From Alphaproteobacteria bacterium (GTDB lineage: Bacteria > Pseudomonadota > Alphaproteobacteria > Bin65), in assembly GCA_022819985.1 (NCBI GenBank), contig JAJEGH010000018.1, forward strand, positions 1 to 64,000: a stretch of DNA of 64,000 nt, read 5' to 3'. The notes below the pieces were generated by a model, which had not been told where the DNA came from, searched no databases, and saw only the letters and a program-made list of their open reading frames with translations. Position 1 is the first letter of the stretch, and each line of letters opens with the position of its first letter. Both the position numbers and the translations under genes were made by a program. Of the stretch, positions 17,857-27,165 are shown one piece after another.

Positions 17857-18375
17857 ATGTGGCTATTGCGATGGATCGACGCCAACGTCGAGCGGATCGT
17901 AATCCTGGTCGCCTATGTGTTCATGGCCGGGATCATCTTTGTCGAAGTGATCCGGCGTTTCCTGCTGAGTGAGCAGGTCGCCTGGTCTTCGACCATCCCC
18001 ATCTACCTGTTTCTCTGGGTGGTCTGGATCGCGTGCGCCCACAATGTGCGCATCCGGGCGCATCTCAGCTTCGACGAACTCCGCAACAAGCTGTCCCAGC
18101 GCGGGCAGCTGCTCTGCCTGTTGCTGGACGCCGTCCTCTGGATCGTCTTTTCCGTCATCGTCATCTACTACACGGCGAAGCAGGTCCTGCTTTCCAGGGA
18201 TAATTTCGCCATCGTCCAGGGTACCGACGATGTCATGCAGTGGTGGTTCTATATCGCCACGCCGCTCGCCTTCTCCCTCCTGATCGTCCGCGTCCTGCAG
18301 AATGTCGCGAAGGATGTGTCGGACTACCGGAACGGCCGGCCGCTGAAGGTCCAGACCGGCATGCTCGGCGAATAG
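17857..18375 (+). CDS. dctQ: TRAP transporter small permease DctQ
   Basis: A 172-aa four-helix membrane protein of the DctQ family. It opens with MWLLRWIDANVERIVILVAYVFMAGIIFVEVIRRF and has the family-typical WSSTIPIYLFLWVVWIACAHNVRIRAHLSFDEL region (WIACAHNVR as the core). The other helices are near residues 85-110 and 130-150. It pairs with DctM and the periplasmic DctP to import an organic acid using the sodium or proton gradient. It lies 230 nt after dctP, with a hairpin in between, and 9 nt before dctM. Confidence 0.9.
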   Translation: MWLLRWIDANVERIVILVAYVFMAGIIFVEVIRRFLLSEQVAWSSTIPIYLFLWVVWIACAHNVRIRAHLSFDELRNKLSQRGQLLCLLLDAVLWIVFSVIVIYYTAKQVLLSRDNFAIVQGTDDVMQWWFYIATPLAFSLLIVRVLQNVAKDVSDYRNGRPLKVQTGMLGE

Positions 18376-18384
18376 GAGGCGGGC

Positions 18385-19842
18385 ATGCAGACCTTCTGGA
18401 TCATTCTGGTCTCCGGCGTCGTCACCGTCTTTTTCGCCGTCGGCGTGCCGATCTTTCTGGTAATCGGCTTCTGGGTGATCGGCGTCAGCCTGGTCATCGA
18501 CTTCACCCTCGCCAACCTCGGCGTCACCCTGTTCGAGGGATTGAACTTCTTCGGCCTGCTGGCCCTGCCGCTCTTTATCCTGACCGGCGACCTGATCAAG
18601 GGCGCCGGCATCGCCAAACGGTTGTCGGAAGTTGCGTTTTCGATTCTGGGCTGGCTGCGCGGCGGCCTCGGTATGGCGTCCCTCGGCGCCTGCGGCCTGT
18701 TCGCGGCGATTTCGGGTTCGAACTCGGCGACCACCGCCACCATCGGCTCGATCATGCACCCGGAAATGAGCAAGGGCGGCTACGACCGGAATTTCGCCGC
18801 CGCCACGGTCGCCGCCGGCGGCACGGTGGGCATCATCATCCCGCCGTCGATCATCTTCATCGTTTACGGCTTCCTGATGAACCTGTCGATTTCCGACCTG
18901 TTCATCGGCGGCCTGCTGCCGGGCGTCCTGATGATCGTCGCGATGCAGTTCGTCTGCTGGCTGATCTGCCAGTTGAACGGCTGGGGGCATCTGATCTCGA
19001 TCGACCTGCGCCGCATCGTCAAGACGGCCATCGGCGCCTGGATCGGCTTCGCCGCCATCGTCCTGGTCATCTGGGGCATCTATTCCGGGAAATTCTCGCC
19101 GACCGAAGCGGCGGGCGTCACCGCGGGATTCTGCACGATCATGGGTCTGATCTTCTATCCGATCTATCGCTATGTGCATCGGAACAAGACGGTCAGCCGG
19201 GAACAGATCGAACAGGAAGAGGCGGCGGCGCTGTCCGCGGCCGACACCGCCGGCCGCGGCAACCTGGCCGCGGAGCAGTATTCGGAGGATACCGGGTATC
19301 TGGAGCGGGTCGTGATCCCCGGCTTTTCGTTCCGCGAACTGCCGGACCTCATCATGCGGTCCGGCCAGATTACCGGCGTCCTGGCGCCATTGATCGCGAT
19401 TTCGGTCGTGATGCAGCAGATTCTGACGCTGCTGGGCGCCAAGGAGTTCTTCACCGGCTTCGTCGGCGGGATGGGCGGGTACTACGCGGTGCTGTTCGTC
19501 TGCATGGGGATCGTTCTGCTGGCGGGAACCGTTCTGGAAAGCCTGCCCAACACGATCATCTTCGCGCCGATTCTGGCGCCGATCGCGGCGCAGTTCGGCA
19601 TCGATCCGATCCATTTCGCCGTGGTGTTCCTCATCGGCGACGCGATCGGCTTCATCACGCCGCCCTACGGGCTCAACCTGTATGTCGCCAGCGGTATCAC
19701 GGGCATCCCGTATTTCCGATTGCTGTACTACACGATGCCCTATTTCATCGCCCTGTCGATCGTGTGGCTGGTGGTGGCGCTCGTGCCGGATATCTCCACC
19801 ATTCTGCTCGTTCACGAAGGCGCAGGAACATTTCAACAGTAG
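18385..19842 (+). CDS. dctM: TRAP transporter large permease DctM
   Basis: A 485-aa integral membrane protein with about 12 helices. DctM marks include FGLLALPLFILTGDLIKGAGIAKRL, AAISGSNSATTATIGSIMHPEM, GGTVGIIIPPSIIFIVYG, SPTEAAGVTAGFCTIMG and the C-terminal DAIGFITPPYGLNLYVASGITG. A longer than usual soluble loop (about residues 268-315, rich in Glu and Ala) lies between helices. It is the transport channel of the dctPQM system. The stop is followed after 8 nt by the IclR gene. Confidence 0.93.
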   Translation: MQTFWIILVSGVVTVFFAVGVPIFLVIGFWVIGVSLVIDFTLANLGVTLFEGLNFFGLLALPLFILTGDLIKGAGIAKRLSEVAFSILGWLRGGLGMASLGACGLFAAISGSNSATTATIGSIMHPEMSKGGYDRNFAAATVAAGGTVGIIIPPSIIFIVYGFLMNLSISDLFIGGLLPGVLMIVAMQFVCWLICQLNGWGHLISIDLRRIVKTAIGAWIGFAAIVLVIWGIYSGKFSPTEAAGVTAGFCTIMGLIFYPIYRYVHRNKTVSREQIEQEEAAALSAADTAGRGNLAAEQYSEDTGYLERVVIPGFSFRELPDLIMRSGQITGVLAPLIAISVVMQQILTLLGAKEFFTGFVGGMGGYYAVLFVCMGIVLLAGTVLESLPNTIIFAPILAPIAAQFGIDPIHFAVVFLIGDAIGFITPPYGLNLYVASGITGIPYFRLLYYTMPYFIALSIVWLVVALVPDISTILLVHEGAGTFQQ

Positions 19843-19850
19843 CGCCGCCG

Positions 19851-20675
19851 GTGGCCGGAAACCCGTTGGACGAATCGCAGCCCCCGGAGCGGGACGTTCA
19901 CCGGAACCTTCACCGGGACGCTCCCCCCGCAGGTTTGCGGACCCTGCTGGTCATTCAGGCGCTGCTGGATGCCGGGGTGCCGCTCACGCCGACGGCGATC
20001 AACGAGCGGCTCAATCTTCCGAAAGCGACCATCCACCGGATCTGCCAGCGCCTGCTCGACGCGGAATGGCTTGCCAGGGACCTGGACGGGAAACGCCTGC
20101 TCCCCGGCCGGCATCTCGTGGCCTTTACGGGTCGTCTGGCGGTTTTCTCGCGATATATGCATGCCCGGGTGGCCATCCTACGCCGCCTTTCGGAAGCGAT
20201 CGGAGAGACCTGCAACATCACGATTCCGGTCCGCGAAGGTATGGTCTATCTCGACCGGGTCGAGACGCGCTGGCCGCTGCGCATCCATCTGCCTGTCGGC
20301 GGGACGGTGCCGTTCTACTGCACGGCGAGCGGAAAACTCTATCTGAGCTCCCTGCCGAGATCGAGGCAGCATCGGATCGTGCATTCGCTGAGCCTCGACG
20401 GCCTCGCGACGAACACGATAACCGATCCGGAAGTTCTCCTGGACGCTCTCAAGGAAATTGCGAAAGACCGTGTCGGCACGGACGACGAGGAATTCGTGCA
20501 GGGGATGGTCGCCGTCGCCGTACCCATCGACGACGAAAGGCGCCGGCTGATGGCAACCGTGGCGGTGCACGGTCCGGTCCATCGCATGTCGTTCGAGGAG
20601 GCCCGGCGTCATGTCCCCGCGCTGCGCGAGGCGGCCGGGGAACTCCGCGCCATCTTTCTCGAAGACCGGGTCTGA
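19851..20675 (+). CDS. IclR-family transcriptional regulator
   Basis: About 274 aa. An N-terminal winged helix-turn-helix (LRTLLVIQALLDAGVPLTPTAINERLNLPKATIHRICQRLL) is followed by the IclR effector domain (ETCNITIPVREGMVYLDRVET, VPFYCTASGKLYLSSL, DDEEFVQGMVAVAVPI). The track shows this frame fused to an upstream shadow; GTG 19851, 8 nt after dctM, is the first sensible start. It ends the dctPQM operon and likely senses the transported compound or its product. A TTGAGA inverted repeat upstream of dctP is a candidate target. Confidence 0.88.
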   Translation: MAGNPLDESQPPERDVHRNLHRDAPPAGLRTLLVIQALLDAGVPLTPTAINERLNLPKATIHRICQRLLDAEWLARDLDGKRLLPGRHLVAFTGRLAVFSRYMHARVAILRRLSEAIGETCNITIPVREGMVYLDRVETRWPLRIHLPVGGTVPFYCTASGKLYLSSLPRSRQHRIVHSLSLDGLATNTITDPEVLLDALKEIAKDRVGTDDEEFVQGMVAVAVPIDDERRRLMATVAVHGPVHRMSFEEARRHVPALREAAGELRAIFLEDRV

Positions 20676-20779
20676 ATTCGGGAGCGCCGGTCCCGTAGCA
20701 GAAGCAGATGGGGACTCCGCCGGGATCGGCGCGCAGCAACCCTACATGGCAAGGCGCCCGGCGCGAAATCCCGCCGCCT

Positions 20780-22366
20780 TCAGCCGCCGCTTTCCGCCTC
20801 GATCGTCCGGCGCAGGTCGGGCTTCGAGACCTTGGCGATACCGCCGGTGCGCGGCAGGTCGTCGAGGAAACGGATCTCCCGCGGCTGTTTGAAATCGGCG
20901 AGCGCCGCCCGGCAGCGCCGTTCGATGGCCGCGGCGAGCGCAGCCGTGTCCCGGTCGTCGTCCGCCACCACGAACGCCACGGGCACCTCGTCGCGCAGCG
21001 CGTCGGCCTTGCCGACGACCGCGGCCTCCGCGACGCCGTCGACCTGCCCGATGACCCGCTCGAGCTCCGCCGGGCTGACATTCTCGCCGCCGACCTTGAG
21101 CATGTCCTTGGCGCGGTCGGCGAAGCCGATCAGCCCGTCCTCGTGCAGCGTCACCAGATCGCCGGTGATGAAATAGCCGCGCTCGTCGAAGGACTCCGCA
21201 GTCGCCTTCGGATTGTCGAGATATTCCCGGAACAGGGACAGGCCCGGCGTGCCGAGGAGGCGCAGCTCGCCCGTCTCGCCCGGTTCGACCGGCCGGCCGT
21301 CGTCGCGCAGCACGGCCAGCCGGTATTCCGGCGCCGGCCGGCCGATGGCGCCGTCGCGCTTGGGCAGGCCGGGATCGCCGACGATGCCCTGGGTGATGAT
21401 CTCCGTCATGCCCCACCAGCCGAGCAGCGGGACGCGGAAATGTTCTTCGACGGCGGAATCGAGCACGGCGTGGCCCCAGTTGCGGAACCAGTGCCGCTCC
21501 GGCACCGGCTCGCGGCGCAGCGCCTCGGTGCAGAAGGGCACCAGCGAGGCCCAGGTGCAGCGGTGCGCCGCCGCCGCGGGCCAGAAATTGCTCGCCGAGA
21601 AGCGCGGCTGGAGCACGACCTCCGCCCCGGCCCACAGGCTCGCCATGGTCGAGTAGATGCCGGAGACGACGTGGAACAGCGGCAGGGTGACGAGGTGGCG
21701 GTCGGCCTCGGTCAGCCGCTCGTGGTTCGCCGAGACCTGGCCGCCCCACAGGACGTTGTCGTGGGTCCAGACGACGCCCTTGGGCCGCGCCGTGCTGCCG
21801 GAGGTGTAGTGCACCGCCAGCGGCCGCCGGCCGTCGCACGCCGGGGCGGGGGCTTTCGCAGCGTCGCCGAACAGCGCCTCGAACCGCTCGTCGGCGGCGG
21901 GCCGGTCGCCCTCGGCCGGCGCGGCGCCCGAATCGTGCGCGGTGACGGCCATCCAGTCGAGCCCGGTGCAGAAGTCGCGGACGCGGGCCGCCAGGCCGGG
22001 CTGGGTGATCGCGGCGGCGACGCCGGCATGGTCGGCGAAATAGGCCAGTTCCTCGCCGCTCGCCCGGGCATTCGTCGCGACGGCGACCGCGCCGATGCGC
22101 GCCAGCGCGTGCCAGGAGAGCAGATATTCCGGCGCATTCTCCAGGTTGATCATCACCCGGTCGCCGGGCCGGACGCCGCGCTGCAACAGGCCGTGGGCCA
22201 GCCGGGCGGCATCGTCGGCGAAGGCGGCGTAGGTCCAGGATTTCGCCTCGCCGCCGAACGGCGCCCAGGTCAGGAAGGGGCGGCTGCCGTGGCTCTCCGC
22301 CCGCTTCAGCAGCAGGCTGGCGAGGTCGAGGCCGGCATAGGGGCTGACATACGGTTCGTCGCGCAT
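20780..22366 (-). CDS. AMP-dependent acyl-CoA synthetase/ligase
   Basis: A 528-aa adenylate-forming enzyme (ANL superfamily) that activates a carboxylic acid to its CoA thioester. Core motifs are the P-loop HYTSGSTARPKGVVWTHDN, the A5-type GWWGMTEIITQGI, the A7/A8 region YFITGDLVTLHEDGLIGFADRAKDMLKVGGENVSPAELE and the C-terminal catalytic Lys motif in PREIRFLDDLPRTGGIAKVSK. It is the last gene of a minus-strand group behind a TRAP-fused permease and a MaoC dehydratase. That suggests uptake of an acid followed by CoA activation and hydration, though the substrate is unknown. Confidence 0.9.
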   Translation of the reverse strand: MRDEPYVSPYAGLDLASLLLKRAESHGSRPFLTWAPFGGEAKSWTYAAFADDAARLAHGLLQRGVRPGDRVMINLENAPEYLLSWHALARIGAVAVATNARASGEELAYFADHAGVAAAITQPGLAARVRDFCTGLDWMAVTAHDSGAAPAEGDRPAADERFEALFGDAAKAPAPACDGRRPLAVHYTSGSTARPKGVVWTHDNVLWGGQVSANHERLTEADRHLVTLPLFHVVSGIYSTMASLWAGAEVVLQPRFSASNFWPAAAAHRCTWASLVPFCTEALRREPVPERHWFRNWGHAVLDSAVEEHFRVPLLGWWGMTEIITQGIVGDPGLPKRDGAIGRPAPEYRLAVLRDDGRPVEPGETGELRLLGTPGLSLFREYLDNPKATAESFDERGYFITGDLVTLHEDGLIGFADRAKDMLKVGGENVSPAELERVIGQVDGVAEAAVVGKADALRDEVPVAFVVADDDRDTAALAAAIERRCRAALADFKQPREIRFLDDLPRTGGIAKVSKPDLRRTIEAESGG

Positions 22367-22429
22367 CGCAGGGCGGTCTCCACAGGTGCTCAGGGACGGT
22401 TGCTCAAGGGCAATTGCTCAGGGGCGGTT

Positions 22430-22912
22430 TCATCGGGCGTCGGCCTCCGCCGGGCGGATACGGAAGAAGGACTTGCCGCGCTTTTCCAGCACGGTCTCGC
22501 CGTCCCGGTCGACGAGCGTGGCGAGGACCCGCACCAGTCCGCGGTCCGGCCGGCTGCGCGAGCGGCGGCGGTCGATCACCTCGACGCGGAGCGAAAGGGG
22601 CTCGCCGGGGCGCACGGGGCGGCGGAATTCCAGCCCGTCGACGCCGGGCGAGGCGATGACCGCGGCGCGTTTCAGGTAGCACTCGTACTGCATGCGCTGC
22701 ATGAGGGCGGCGACCTGCCAGCCGCTGGCGATCAGGCTGCCGAACTGGCTCTGCGCCGCGGCTGCCGGATCGGTGTGGAGCGGCACCGGGTCGAACTGCC
22801 GGCCGAAAGCGACGATGTCCTCTGCGCTGAGGCTCATCTCGCCCCATTCGAACACCCGGCCGGGGGTGAAGTCCTCGAAATACAGTGTCTCGGCACGGTC
22901 CGGCGCGGTCAT
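22430..22912 (-). CDS. MaoC-family dehydratase (hotdog fold)
   Basis: A 160-aa MaoC-like enoyl-CoA hydratase/dehydratase. It shows the family opening LYFEDFTPGRVFEWGEMSLSAEDIVAFGRQFDPVPLHTDP with the catalytic Asp/His pair (FDPVPLH), SLIASGWQVAALMQRM, and the FRRPVRPGEPLSLRVEV strand. The track presents it only as the end of a 943-aa shadow frame. The true start, ATG 22912, overlaps the stop of the permease gene by 4 bp (ATGA), so translation is coupled. It likely works with the acyl-CoA ligase downstream. Confidence 0.88.
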   Translation of the reverse strand: MTAPDRAETLYFEDFTPGRVFEWGEMSLSAEDIVAFGRQFDPVPLHTDPAAAAQSQFGSLIASGWQVAALMQRMQYECYLKRAAVIASPGVDGLEFRRPVRPGEPLSLRVEVIDRRRSRSRPDRGLVRVLATLVDRDGETVLEKRGKSFFRIRPAEADAR

Positions 22913-25356
22913 GGCTCGCGGCCCTCTCCTGCAAGGTCCGGGCGCCGGCGCCTGCCGAACGGCCGGAGATGGTGGACCGCCAGACAGACGGCGGCGACGC
23001 CCAGCGCGCCGATGGCGACCTCCTGCGTCTTGACCAGCAGCAGGACCGCCAGCGCCAGCCGCAGCCCGGTTTCGACGGTCGAAAGGCGCGCCCGGTCGTA
23101 GCGGCTCAGCGCGCTCGCCACCAGATAGAGCGCGACCGCCAGCCGGAAGACGAGCCAGGCGAGGCCGCCGAAATCGATACTTCCGTCGTAGCCCGGCAGC
23201 CAGGTCTTGGTCGCGCTCACGCTGCCGTCGAGGGACTGCGCGAGCTGGGCCTGTTCGATCAGCAGAAACTCCGGATAGAAGGCGAACACGAAGGGGATCG
23301 TGAACATCACGATGCCGACCCGGACGGCCGCGAAGCCGGTCGACAGGGGCTCGGCCTTCGATATGGTCGAGGCCGCGAAGGCGGCGATCGCCACCGGCGG
23401 CGTGATCGCCGAAGCGACCGCGAAGTAGAAGATGAACATGTGCGCCGTGAACAGCGAGGTGCCGAGGGCGACCAGCAGCGGCCCGATGATCAGGATGACG
23501 TTCACATAGGCCGGCAGGGTCGGCATCCCCATGCCGAGCAGGATGGTCGCCAGCATGGCGACGACCAGCGCAATCATCAGGTAGACCGAACCGCCGAGCA
23601 CGAACTCCTGGCCGAAGAGGGTGAAGGTCGAGATCGTCTTGAGCCAGTTGAGGATGTCGATGGTCAGGATGCCGGTAATGCTGGTGAAGCTGATGCAGAC
23701 GTCGATCACCGCGACGGCGACGAGGAGAAGGAACAGCTGCGCGATCACCAGCCCGGCCTCGGCGAGGGCGCGGATCACCCGCGACGGCGCGCGCCGGATT
23801 TCGGGATCGAGGAACAGCAGCGCGATCAGCAGGGCGACGGCCCAGAAGCCCGCCGAGTCCGGGTCGCCGGCCGCGTTTCTGAGGACCTGGAGGACCCAGG
23901 GCATGTCTTCGCCCGAAGCCGGATCGTAGCCGGCCAGAAAGCCGAGGACGCCGGTGCCGATGCCGTCCTTGGTGCTGAGCAGAAGGACGAGGATGACGAC
24001 GATCGGTCCGGCGATCATCGACAGATTGGTCCAGTCCCGCCGCGTCAGTTCGCGCTCGCCGGATTGCCGGCCCACGGCCGCGATCCCGGTGCGCCGCGCT
24101 TCGAACACGACGGTCAGGAACAGGCTGAAGAAATAGGCGAGGGCCGGCAGGAACGCCGCCACGATCACCTGCGAATAAGGCACTGTCGACAGCGCCGCCA
24201 GCACGAAGGCCGCGATGCCCATGACCGGCGGCATGATCTGTCCGCCGCTTGAGGCCGCCGCCTCGACGCCGCCGGCGAAGGTCGGCTTGAAGCCGGTGCG
24301 CATCATCATCGGGATGGTCAGCGTTCCCGTGCCCAGCACGTTGACGACCGGCGCGCCCGAGACCGTGCCGAAGGTCGCCGAGCCGACGATGGCGGCGTGG
24401 GCCGGACCGCCGCGCAGGCTGCGCGTGACCCGGAAGGCGAGCTTGATCAGCGACTGGCCGCCGGCCGACGTGGCGAACAGGGCGCCGAGCACGACATAGG
24501 GGAATACGATGTTGACGATGACGCTGAGAAAGCGTCCCAGGATGCTGTTCGATTCCTGGATGATGGCGTTGCGCGCGCCGATGACGCCGGCGGAATAGTT
24601 CCGCACGCCGTCGGATTCGGTGCCGATCGAGGTCGTCAGATAGCGGTTGCCGCTCCACTCGAAATACCAGGCGGCGGAGGACAGGACCGTATAGAGCCCG
24701 ATGACGATGGCGACCGCGACGATCGGAAAGCCCCAGGCCCGGACGATGTAGACGAAGAAAACCGCCAGGGAGCCGAGCAGGAAGGGCAGGATCCAGTTGC
24801 CGAGATTGGCTTGGCAATCCGGGAATTCCTCGACCGGGTCGATGCCGAAAATGGCCTTGTATTCGGCGGCCCGCGCGGCCGTCTCCGCCATGAGCCGGGC
24901 GCGTTCGCCGGTGATTTCGTCGATCAGGCAGACCTGCTCGTGCTCGATCAGATAGACGACGGCCATGCCGAGGATCGCGGCGAGCATCAACAGGTCGAGA
25001 GCGATGCCCAGCCCGCGCTGCACGGCGGGGCGGCCGCGCCGGGCCCGTCCGAAGGAAACGGTCAGGAGCGCCGTCGCCATCATCAGGACGAACATCAGCG
25101 GAAAGAAATATTCCGAACTGTATTTGCTCAAGCGCGGAACGCCGCCCAGGCCGGGGATCTCCCGGACGAGTTCGAGCAGCCCCGGAATGCTCGGCAGGTT
25201 GTTCGCCATGCCCAGGACGACGAGAACGAAGGCGATGCCCAGGGCGAGGCGGCCCGTCCAATGGGCGTTCGCCCCGGCCTGCGGTTCCGGGACTTGCGTT
25301 TCCGGGATGGGCGTTTCCGGAATCGGCATTTCAGGGACCGGCGGTGCGTCCTGCAT
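22909..25356 (-). CDS. TRAP transporter 4TM/12TM fused permease (TAXI type)
   Basis: An 815-aa membrane protein in which the small and large TRAP permease subunits are fused. The first helices (about residues 30-220) resemble the DctQ-like part. The DctM-like part carries FATSAGGQSLIKLAFRVTRSLRGGPAHAAIVGSATFGTVSG, AASSGGQIMPPVMGIAAFVLA, LLGMGMPTLPAYVNVILIIGP and FYFAVASAITPPVAIAAFAAS (shown as landmarks). The N-terminus contains an imperfect peptide repeat (PIPETPIPETQVPEP) from a short DNA duplication. Such permeases need a TAXI binding protein; the nearest is the separate gene at 13.5-14.6 kb. Confidence 0.9.
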   Translation of the reverse strand: MQDAPPVPEMPIPETPIPETQVPEPQAGANAHWTGRLALGIAFVLVVLGMANNLPSIPGLLELVREIPGLGGVPRLSKYSSEYFFPLMFVLMMATALLTVSFGRARRGRPAVQRGLGIALDLLMLAAILGMAVVYLIEHEQVCLIDEITGERARLMAETAARAAEYKAIFGIDPVEEFPDCQANLGNWILPFLLGSLAVFFVYIVRAWGFPIVAVAIVIGLYTVLSSAAWYFEWSGNRYLTTSIGTESDGVRNYSAGVIGARNAIIQESNSILGRFLSVIVNIVFPYVVLGALFATSAGGQSLIKLAFRVTRSLRGGPAHAAIVGSATFGTVSGAPVVNVLGTGTLTIPMMMRTGFKPTFAGGVEAAASSGGQIMPPVMGIAAFVLAALSTVPYSQVIVAAFLPALAYFFSLFLTVVFEARRTGIAAVGRQSGERELTRRDWTNLSMIAGPIVVILVLLLSTKDGIGTGVLGFLAGYDPASGEDMPWVLQVLRNAAGDPDSAGFWAVALLIALLFLDPEIRRAPSRVIRALAEAGLVIAQLFLLLVAVAVIDVCISFTSITGILTIDILNWLKTISTFTLFGQEFVLGGSVYLMIALVVAMLATILLGMGMPTLPAYVNVILIIGPLLVALGTSLFTAHMFIFYFAVASAITPPVAIAAFAASTISKAEPLSTGFAAVRVGIVMFTIPFVFAFYPEFLLIEQAQLAQSLDGSVSATKTWLPGYDGSIDFGGLAWLVFRLAVALYLVASALSRYDRARLSTVETGLRLALAVLLLVKTQEVAIGALGVAAVCLAVHHLRPFGRRRRPDLAGEGREP

Positions 25357-25833
25357 GCGGTTCGACCGGCAATTCCTGGCCCGCGGCTGCGGCCAGCTCG
25401 ATCAGCCGGGTACCGGTCGTAGCATTTTATGCCGCGGAGGGGGCAATCCCCTTCGCCGGGCCGGCACTTTCGCGGCGTCGCGACCCGTCGCGATGCGTCG
25501 CGATCCGCCATGGGCGCCATATCCCGCCGGGCGCCGCCGGACGGGCGTGGCCGCGGAACCGGCCGCCCGGAGTCGCGCATCGGAAGCCGGGCGCGGGCAT
25601 GTCAGCGTCTTGACAGTGGTATCGATTTAGTAAAGCATCCGAAGCGTGATCGCTCGCAGGCCCTGCTAGGTCGGGTCACCCGCCGAATACAACAGCCTGA
25701 TGCCCGACGTGGGATAGCTTCCCGCGTTCAGGCGAATAGGCGGGACATCTCTGCATTCTCTGCGAGTTGGTCACAATGGCCCGGCGCCCCGGTCGGGTCC
25801 AGTCGGTATGTGACCTGGCTGGAGGGGAATGCC
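25357..25833. other. gene-free spacer upstream of the secreted nuclease
   Basis: About 480 bp with no convincing gene. A short imperfect tandem repeat of the type CGTCGCGA lies at about 25485-25525, and a -35-like TTGACA at about 25611 is not followed by a good -10 box. The overlapping ORF start at 25429 has no family resemblance and is rejected. Confidence 0.45.
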
Positions 25834-26349
25834 TTGACCTGTGTCAAGCGGGCTTCGCGCTTCCGCTTGGTTTTGCGGGCGACACCGGCGGTCGGCGCTC
25901 TCGCGCTGACCGCCGCCTTATCCGCCCCGCCCGCCCGCGGCGCGGACTACACTTGGCCGTTCATATTCGTAGAGGTGATTGACGGCGATACGATTAAGTT
26001 CGACGTGCCAAGCCTGCCGCCCGAACTGGCCTCCATCAAAGTGCGACTGCGCGGCGTCGATACGCCGGGGATTGGCCGCTATGCAAAATGTCCTTCGGAG
26101 GAAGCTGCGGGCCGGGTCGCGACGGATTTCACCAAGGCGCAGATATGGAAGGCCCGACGAATCGTCGTGCGCGATCCGAAATGGGGATCGTTTGGCGGGC
26201 GCGTGATCGCCGATCTTGTATTGGATGGAATATCCCTCTCGGCCGCGCTGATCGAGGGAGGATACGGCATTCGCGACCACGGCAAGCAGACGAAAGAAGA
26301 GAGGAAAGAGAATAGGCGGAAGAGATGGTGTTCCGCTTCCGGTAAATAG
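25834..26349 (+). CDS. secreted thermonuclease (SNase-like) protein
   Basis: About 171 aa with a hydrophobic signal peptide ending near APPARGA, then a staphylococcal-nuclease-like OB fold. The motifs VEVIDGDTIKFDV, VKVRLRGVDTPGI (as IKVRLRGVDTPG) and the later LIEGGYGIRDHGK correspond to the calcium site and substrate-binding strands. The usual second catalytic motif (a GRxLAY-type strand) is read as GGRVIADLVLDG. The start is taken at TTG 25834, which follows GGAGGGG at a good distance; no ATG is suitably placed. Base composition is less GC-rich than its neighbours, a possible sign of transfer. Confidence 0.75.
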   Translation: MTCVKRASRFRLVLRATPAVGALALTAALSAPPARGADYTWPFIFVEVIDGDTIKFDVPSLPPELASIKVRLRGVDTPGIGRYAKCPSEEAAGRVATDFTKAQIWKARRIVVRDPKWGSFGGRVIADLVLDGISLSAALIEGGYGIRDHGKQTKEERKENRRKRWCSASGK

Positions 26350-26385
26350 CGTCCGGCGGCGGGTCCGCAGAGGCGCCCGGTCGCT

Positions 26386-27165
26386 CTACTTCGCCGGTTC
26401 CATCCACCCCAGCGTTTCTTCCGTGACCCGGCTCGGGACATACTCCGCGGCGCACCAGCCGTCGTAGCCCAGCCGGTCGAGCGCGGCGAAGACGGCGGGA
26501 TAGTCGATGGTCCCGGTGCCGGGCTCGTGCCGGCCGGGATGATCGGCGAACTGGATATGGCCGATGCGCGGCAGGATTTCCTCCAGCCGCGGGATCAGCC
26601 GGCCCTCCATGATCGCCATGTGGTACAGGTCGTGCTCAAGCGCGAGGTTCGGGTGGCCGGCCCGGTCGATCGCCTCGAGCGCCTGCTCGCTGGTCGACAG
26701 CAGGAAGCCCGGCCGGTCCACGGTGTTGACGGCCTCGACGACGACGCCGGCGCCGGCCTCGCCCACAAGGTCCGCCGCGACGCGCAGATTCTCCGCCAGC
26801 GTCGCCAGGCAGCGCTCCCGCCCGAAGCCGTGCAGTTCGGGAAAGCCGGCGAGCACGTTGACGTTGCGCGGCCGGAGCGCCGCCGCCGCGTCGCGGGCCC
26901 GTTCGGCGGCACGGCGGAAGTCGGCCTGCCGGCCCGGCGTCGCGGCAAGGCCCGGCCCGCCGTCCAGCATGTCGCCGACCGGAATGTTGATGACCGAGAC
27001 GGCAAGCCCCGCCGCTTCGATCGCCCGCTGCCAGTCCGCGGCCGGGCGGTCGTAGGGAAACTGGATCTCGACCGCCCCGAACCCCGCCGCCGCCGCGGCC
27101 GCCGGCCGCTCCAGCCCATCGCGCTCGGCAAACAGCATCGAGATGTTGGCGGAAAAGCGGGGCAT
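26386..27165 (-). CDS. hyi: hydroxypyruvate isomerase family protein
   Basis: A 259-aa TIM-barrel of the Hyi/xylose-isomerase-like family, which interconverts hydroxypyruvate and tartronate semialdehyde; some relatives act on 2-oxo-tetronates. It has PRFSANISMLFAERDGLERPAAAAAAGFGAVEIQFPYD (start landmark), the metal-site strands VVVEAVNTVDRPGFLLST and LALEHDLYHMAIMEG, then HIQFADHPGRHEPGTGTIDYPAVF, including the conserved Glu/His ligands. It is divergent from the TauE/SafE exporter and has no glyoxylate-pathway partner in view, so the exact substrate stays open. Confidence 0.85.
   Translation of the reverse strand: MPRFSANISMLFAERDGLERPAAAAAAGFGAVEIQFPYDRPAADWQRAIEAAGLAVSVINIPVGDMLDGGPGLAATPGRQADFRRAAERARDAAAALRPRNVNVLAGFPELHGFGRERCLATLAENLRVAADLVGEAGAGVVVEAVNTVDRPGFLLSTSEQALEAIDRAGHPNLALEHDLYHMAIMEGRLIPRLEEILPRIGHIQFADHPGRHEPGTGTIDYPAVFAALDRLGYDGWCAAEYVPSRVTEETLGWMEPAK

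Noticed and set aside
18240-20675. 811-aa plus-strand ORF
   Set aside because: Its first two thirds are a shadow of dctM; only the last 274 codons, from GTG 19851, form a real IclR protein.
22430-25261. 943-aa minus-strand ORF
   Set aside because: Only the last 160 codons are a real MaoC gene; the rest is the shadow of the fused TRAP permease.
25611-25640. TTGACA promoter upstream of the thermonuclease gene
   Set aside because: No acceptable -10 box at 16-18 nt spacing; kept only as a remark.
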